From Aldrovandia affinis (taxonomy: Eukaryota > Chordata > Actinopteri > Notacanthiformes > Halosauridae): 64,000 nt of DNA. Where the stretch lies: assembly GCA_029706075.1 (NCBI GenBank), contig JAINUG010000037.1, positions 5,150,166 to 5,214,165 of the forward strand. Reading direction: 5' to 3'. This document shows positions 60,082 to 64,000 of this stretch, one piece after another. Numbering within the stretch: position 1 is the stretch's first letter; every line of letters starts with the position of its first letter. The translations under genes were made by a program, and so were the position numbers. The notes beneath the pieces were generated by a model. The model was not told where the DNA came from. It saw only the letters and a program-made list of their open reading frames with translations, and ran no database searches.

Positions 60082-62660
60082 AACTAGTCAACCAGGTTGA
60101 TAATGCCAACCAGGCTTTCACTAATTATCAATGTAGTTGATGTGAGGGTTTCATGTGAATTCCCCTCAACGTGAAGGACACGTACTGCTTGTTTGTACAA
60201 AGGCCTGAAAATACTAATTATTTCAGTGGCATGGGGAGGAGGGGGGGGGGATTGCATTGATGTTCATAACACTTGGCATATGATCAGTTCTCAAGTATTT
60301 GTGGCTTTGCACCTCATGTGTACATAAGTGCTGTGCTATAATTAACTTATGATGTAATCAAGACACTGTATGCCCTGCTGGATTGATTTATCGCAGCAGA
60401 TTTGTAATTCATAATCAGAAGGATTACATTTAGGTATCCTGCCATAATTATAGTTCATATTCTGCAAAGGTACGTCAACAGACATTTCCATTGGGTTTGA
60501 TTGAACATGCCACATGGTCACATGATCACCAGCCTGGAGAGGAGGTCCCCTCTATTATTACCTTTCTTATTATTTCCGTAATGGACTTGCTGACATAACT
60601 GAGCTGTATTTTATGATCTGTGGAGATATATATCTATATTTATGTAAGATTATGGCTACAACTGCCACTGTTCCTTGGACAATAGAGGAATCCACCAACA
60701 GGAAGCCAGCGGTGAACGTTGAAATAATCATCGCGACCCAGATGCGGTCTCCTCTCTCGGTTTGTGGTTAGTGTCTTCATCACCTTCGAGTGCGTCACTT
60801 CCCAGCACCCCAGCCCGACACATGCTGTCCTTCTCGTAAATTTCCCCGTGCTTCCTGTCAATCAGGCCTGACAGGCCATCCAGAAGATCACTCTGTCCTC
60901 TTTTTTGTTCAATGAGTGTCTCCCAGCATGTTTCTGCAACACTATCAATTTACCTAAATTACCACATCGGTACTTGAGTGAACAGTTTGTCCAAGGGAAA
61001 TGAATTACATCTACAACTATTTAAAATGAAGAAGACATTTACGTTCTGACCTTTGGTCAACCCAAAATTTGGAGTACCATATTGCTGAATAATACAAATG
61101 AAATTAAAGCAGATACTAGGATAGTTCATGAACCGGTTTTAGAAAAGTCTGTTCTACCATCAGCAATGACTACTCTCAATGCTGACAGAGGATTTAAAAT
61201 TGGAAAAAATCCAACATTCCATTTGCTTTAGTAACTCTGAACACCTGATATTGTCATTTGTCTTTTAAAATGTTCCTAGCATGGCAAAATTTCCCCAACT
61301 TAACAGATATTTCATTGCATTAAGTAATGATACCAAAGCGCATTAGTAAAGAAAGTAATCTAATCTAATATAAATAAATATAATATAATAAAAAATGGTT
61401 TTACCAATTATTTAGTTGGCTGTAAATCCACCAATGTGGTGCAAGAATAACTTAAAATAAACCTAGTCTTAGAATGTTTTTTGAAACGGAATATTAATTT
61501 CAAACTCTAGATACTGTATGTACAAATATTAAACAACTTAAAACTATAGTTTTGAAATTAGGTTTGATTGATTTGTGACTGGATGGAATAAAATGTGCAC
61601 ATATTAATAACTTTTTTTGGATTGGAAACACCACGTAGTTGGAAACAGCTATTACAATACTGGGGGCACAGTTAGAAAAAACTCTGTTCAAAAGACAACA
61701 CGTCTCACTTTTCTGCTGCCTAAGGAAAGTGAGATGTGTTGCTTGCAGTTGAGGTACTGCCTACTTTGTTTTGTATATTTATTTTGTGCACTAAAAGTCT
61801 TTTTTCAGTTCTTTGCCTAATATTGTATTACATTTTATTCTAAGCAATTAAGAGACTGCTTTCTGTTTTCTTAATTTTATAATGAATTAAGCTTGTTTGA
61901 ACAGTCAATTTTGTCCTTGGCCCACCCTCCTTGGTCTCTTCCTCAGACACAATCAGGGAAGCTTGCTCATTTGCAAATGTGTACAACATAAACATTATTG
62001 TAACATTCAGACTCAAATACAAGCTTGTTTGTGCTCAGTGCTCAGTATCAACAATAATTAGTCAACAAAGCTTGGATTCCTGACTAATATTTTTCTGTGT
62101 GTGTGGAATCTGTTGATTTTAATTGTTCAGATGGGAGTGCTTTCATGAATTAGCACAATGCATTGGGAGGAACAAGCATTCAATGAAGCAATCAAAATGT
62201 CTTCTTTCTTCAAAGGTTTTCCCTCCCGTGAAATATCCCTCAGGGCCCAGTTGCCAAATGTACCCTAAAAATGAAGCAAACCTGGGAAAAAATGAACTGT
62301 TGCTCTTGTTTCCGTGGTGCCTGTGTTAGCCAATTGTTCACCGCTTCCACTATCTTCAGCACTGTAGTTCCTGAAAGGAAGAGTTGTTGTGTGTTTTCCA
62401 GTAATGGGTCAGTGTGGGATGAGTCAGTGTATATGGGCTTTCAGGATCTGCACCAACCGCTGCGCCTGTCCCTGTGCAGGGTGCAGCGTGTGGAAAAGGG
62501 GAACCGAAAAGGGCTGACGGCAGAAACGGGCTTCTCTCCATTCTTCCTGTTTGTGTTTAATTTGGGACAACTTGAGATGTCATCTGGCGCTCGTTCGTAT
62601 TTATGAGCCCGTCACATATGTAACCATAGTACTCCACCCATGGGGAATGTTAACTCTCTT
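60082..62660. other. Sequence without recognised gene; one candidate regulatory block
   Basis: A non-repetitive block lies at about 60640-60895 (GAACGTTGAAATAATCATCG, CTTCCTGTCAATCAGGCCTG) and a G-run at 60238-60250. The frame of 111 codons at 62.27-62.61 kb on the plus strand has no recognisable domain. Confidence 0.4.
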
Positions 62661-62661
62661 T

Positions 62662-62720
62662 TGTGTGTGCGTGTGTGCGTGCGTGCTTGCGTGCCCGCGC
62701 GTGCGTGCATGTGTGTGTGT
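62662..62720. repeat. Imperfect GT/GCGT microsatellite
   Basis: About 60 bp of alternating purine-pyrimidine GT and GCGT units with interruptions, similar in composition to the tract at 47.7 kb. Confidence 0.92.
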
Positions 62721-64000
62721 ATTCAGTGCTTTCAAAGTTGATTCACCTCTTACGCAGGTGTTATAGCTTGAACAGTTCAAAAGAGGCACATGGTAACACT
62801 CTGATCATGTGCTTTGACCCTCCACTTGGAATACACAGTGAAGGAGTTTTGTGACTTTGTTACAAGCCAAACTCGAGCACCTCAGATTAGGAATATATTT
62901 TTAAGATATGGAATTGAACATTTTTTATGTTTCAGAAGTGAAATGAACACAAATAGAGGAAACTATTACATTTATAGCACATAATACAAGATGCTTTGTT
63001 TTGAGATATATTAATATATTAGAAAGCCGTCGCCTGTGAGAACACTCGTTGTGATAGGTGGATGGCGGTGCGGTGCAGAATGTGGAACTTCTATAGATTT
63101 AGCTGTGTGGGAGTGGAGCAGACAGACTTTCTGTTGATCACCACCAAGTTCCTCTCTCCAGCGATTCTTAAGATGAAATTATTAAATAGGCGTGTCCCTT
63201 CAATATGCTGCCTAGCACACGGCGTCGTTGTTTTATTACAGACAATAAAAGGTCAAAACACAAAGATCACAACATATGGAAAGAGCAGTCACTGACATCA
63301 AGTTAATGAGAACTGGATCAATTGAACTGGATCATTTTCATGTTGGCAAGAAAGTCCTAAAGTATGTTGCTAGGAATTCTTTACTTTCTCTCCTAACTTT
63401 GGCCTGTTGTTCCTTTACCTTCATCATCCTCTTCTCTATGTGTGGACCGCCAGGTATTGCATGGTCTTCCTTTTTTGCTTCTCCTTGGTGGTTACATCAG
63501 ACTTTTGTGACGCTCAATGTTGATTTCCTATCCCCAGTCCACCTTCACTCTTGCATCTTTGTCTCTTCTTAGGGGTAAAGTTAATTACGTCTAAGCGGCC
63601 ACCATTCATTGTATTATTTTGCCATTTGATGCACAAAAACCTTGTATGTACTGTGGAGATGCTGGTCTGGCATCTGTCAACATTTAAGGTATGCACCAGC
63701 TTTTTTTGTACCGCCTCTCATAAAAGAGTTGAGTGAGTTGATGTATTTATGGGTGTTATTTTCCCAAGAAGAAGGTGTTTATGTTTTCAGTAAACTGTTT
63801 AAGTTTTTTGCAAGCATGAGAACGTCAGCCAAAACTCTCTCATTAGGAACCCCAGTTTTGGGAAGTGATGCATGAGGCCTGCTCATTTTAATTTTTTATT
63901 TTATTATGACATGTTCCTCATATAAAGTCACTGTTGTTTCAATTCCAGCTGCATATCTAATTGTTTGTGCACCACACAAAACAAAATATGATGGAAAATC
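62721..64000. other. Sequence without recognised gene
   Basis: Short overlapping frames in all phases and no domain, RNA or repeat signature. The window ends in AT-rich DNA. Confidence 0.4.

Noticed and set aside
1-64000. A multi-gene system (defence, biosynthesis, toxin-antitoxin or similar)
   Set aside because: No host coding sequence is recognisable. The structure here is repeats and mobile elements in vertebrate non-coding DNA.

Overview
The window looks like an intergenic or deep-intronic stretch of a ray-finned fish (teleost) nuclear genome. It is AT-rich, and I find no open reading frame that reads as a host exon. The longest protein-like frames belong to a broken LINE and a broken Tc1-like transposon. 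The rest is microsatellites, SINEs, small DNA transposons and long unannotatable single-copy sequence. SINEs whose 3' ends copy an L2-type tail (stem-loop followed by TGTAA or TAA units), a DANA/Mermaid-like SINE with an ATGG tail, and hAT, Tc1 and piggyBac-type MITEs together indicate a teleost. The (TGTAA)n-tailed SINE and L2 tail recall UnaSINE/UnaL2 of eels, so an elopomorph is a reasonable guess but not proven.

Layout. 0-5 kb: a partial GC-rich tRNA-SINE, a Tc1-like deletion derivative, and a second SINE of the same family bounded by target-site duplications (TSDs). 5-13 kb: single-copy DNA, a DANA/Mermaid-like SINE with a perfect 12-bp TSD, an L2-clade reverse-transcriptase fragment and a roughly 420-bp foldback element. 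14-22 kb: two hairpin-forming inverted repeats, one with 65-bp arms matching at 63 positions, and a degenerate roughly 1-kb DNA transposon carrying a 98-bp piggyBac-like MITE. 22-40 kb: microsatellites, a short tandem repeat, two hAT MITEs, and three copies of a dispersed repeat family I cannot classify. 43-55 kb: two SINEs lying head to head, a third SINE, two old SINE relics, a TA-flanked inverted-repeat element and a 97-bp GT/GCGT tract. 55-64 kb: mostly single-copy DNA with one hAT element using Charlie/SPIN-like ends. Several GC-richer non-repeat blocks could be conserved non-coding (enhancer-type) sequence, but only a cross-species alignment can say.

No genes act together here: there is no operon, defence locus, CRISPR array or cellular RNA gene that I can support. 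What can be read is a history of transposition: old relics (SINE relics, L2, Tc1), younger insertions with intact TSDs (3.8 kb, 8.1 kb, 38.1 kb), and nesting. All classifications come from reading the sequence by eye; none was checked against a repeat library.
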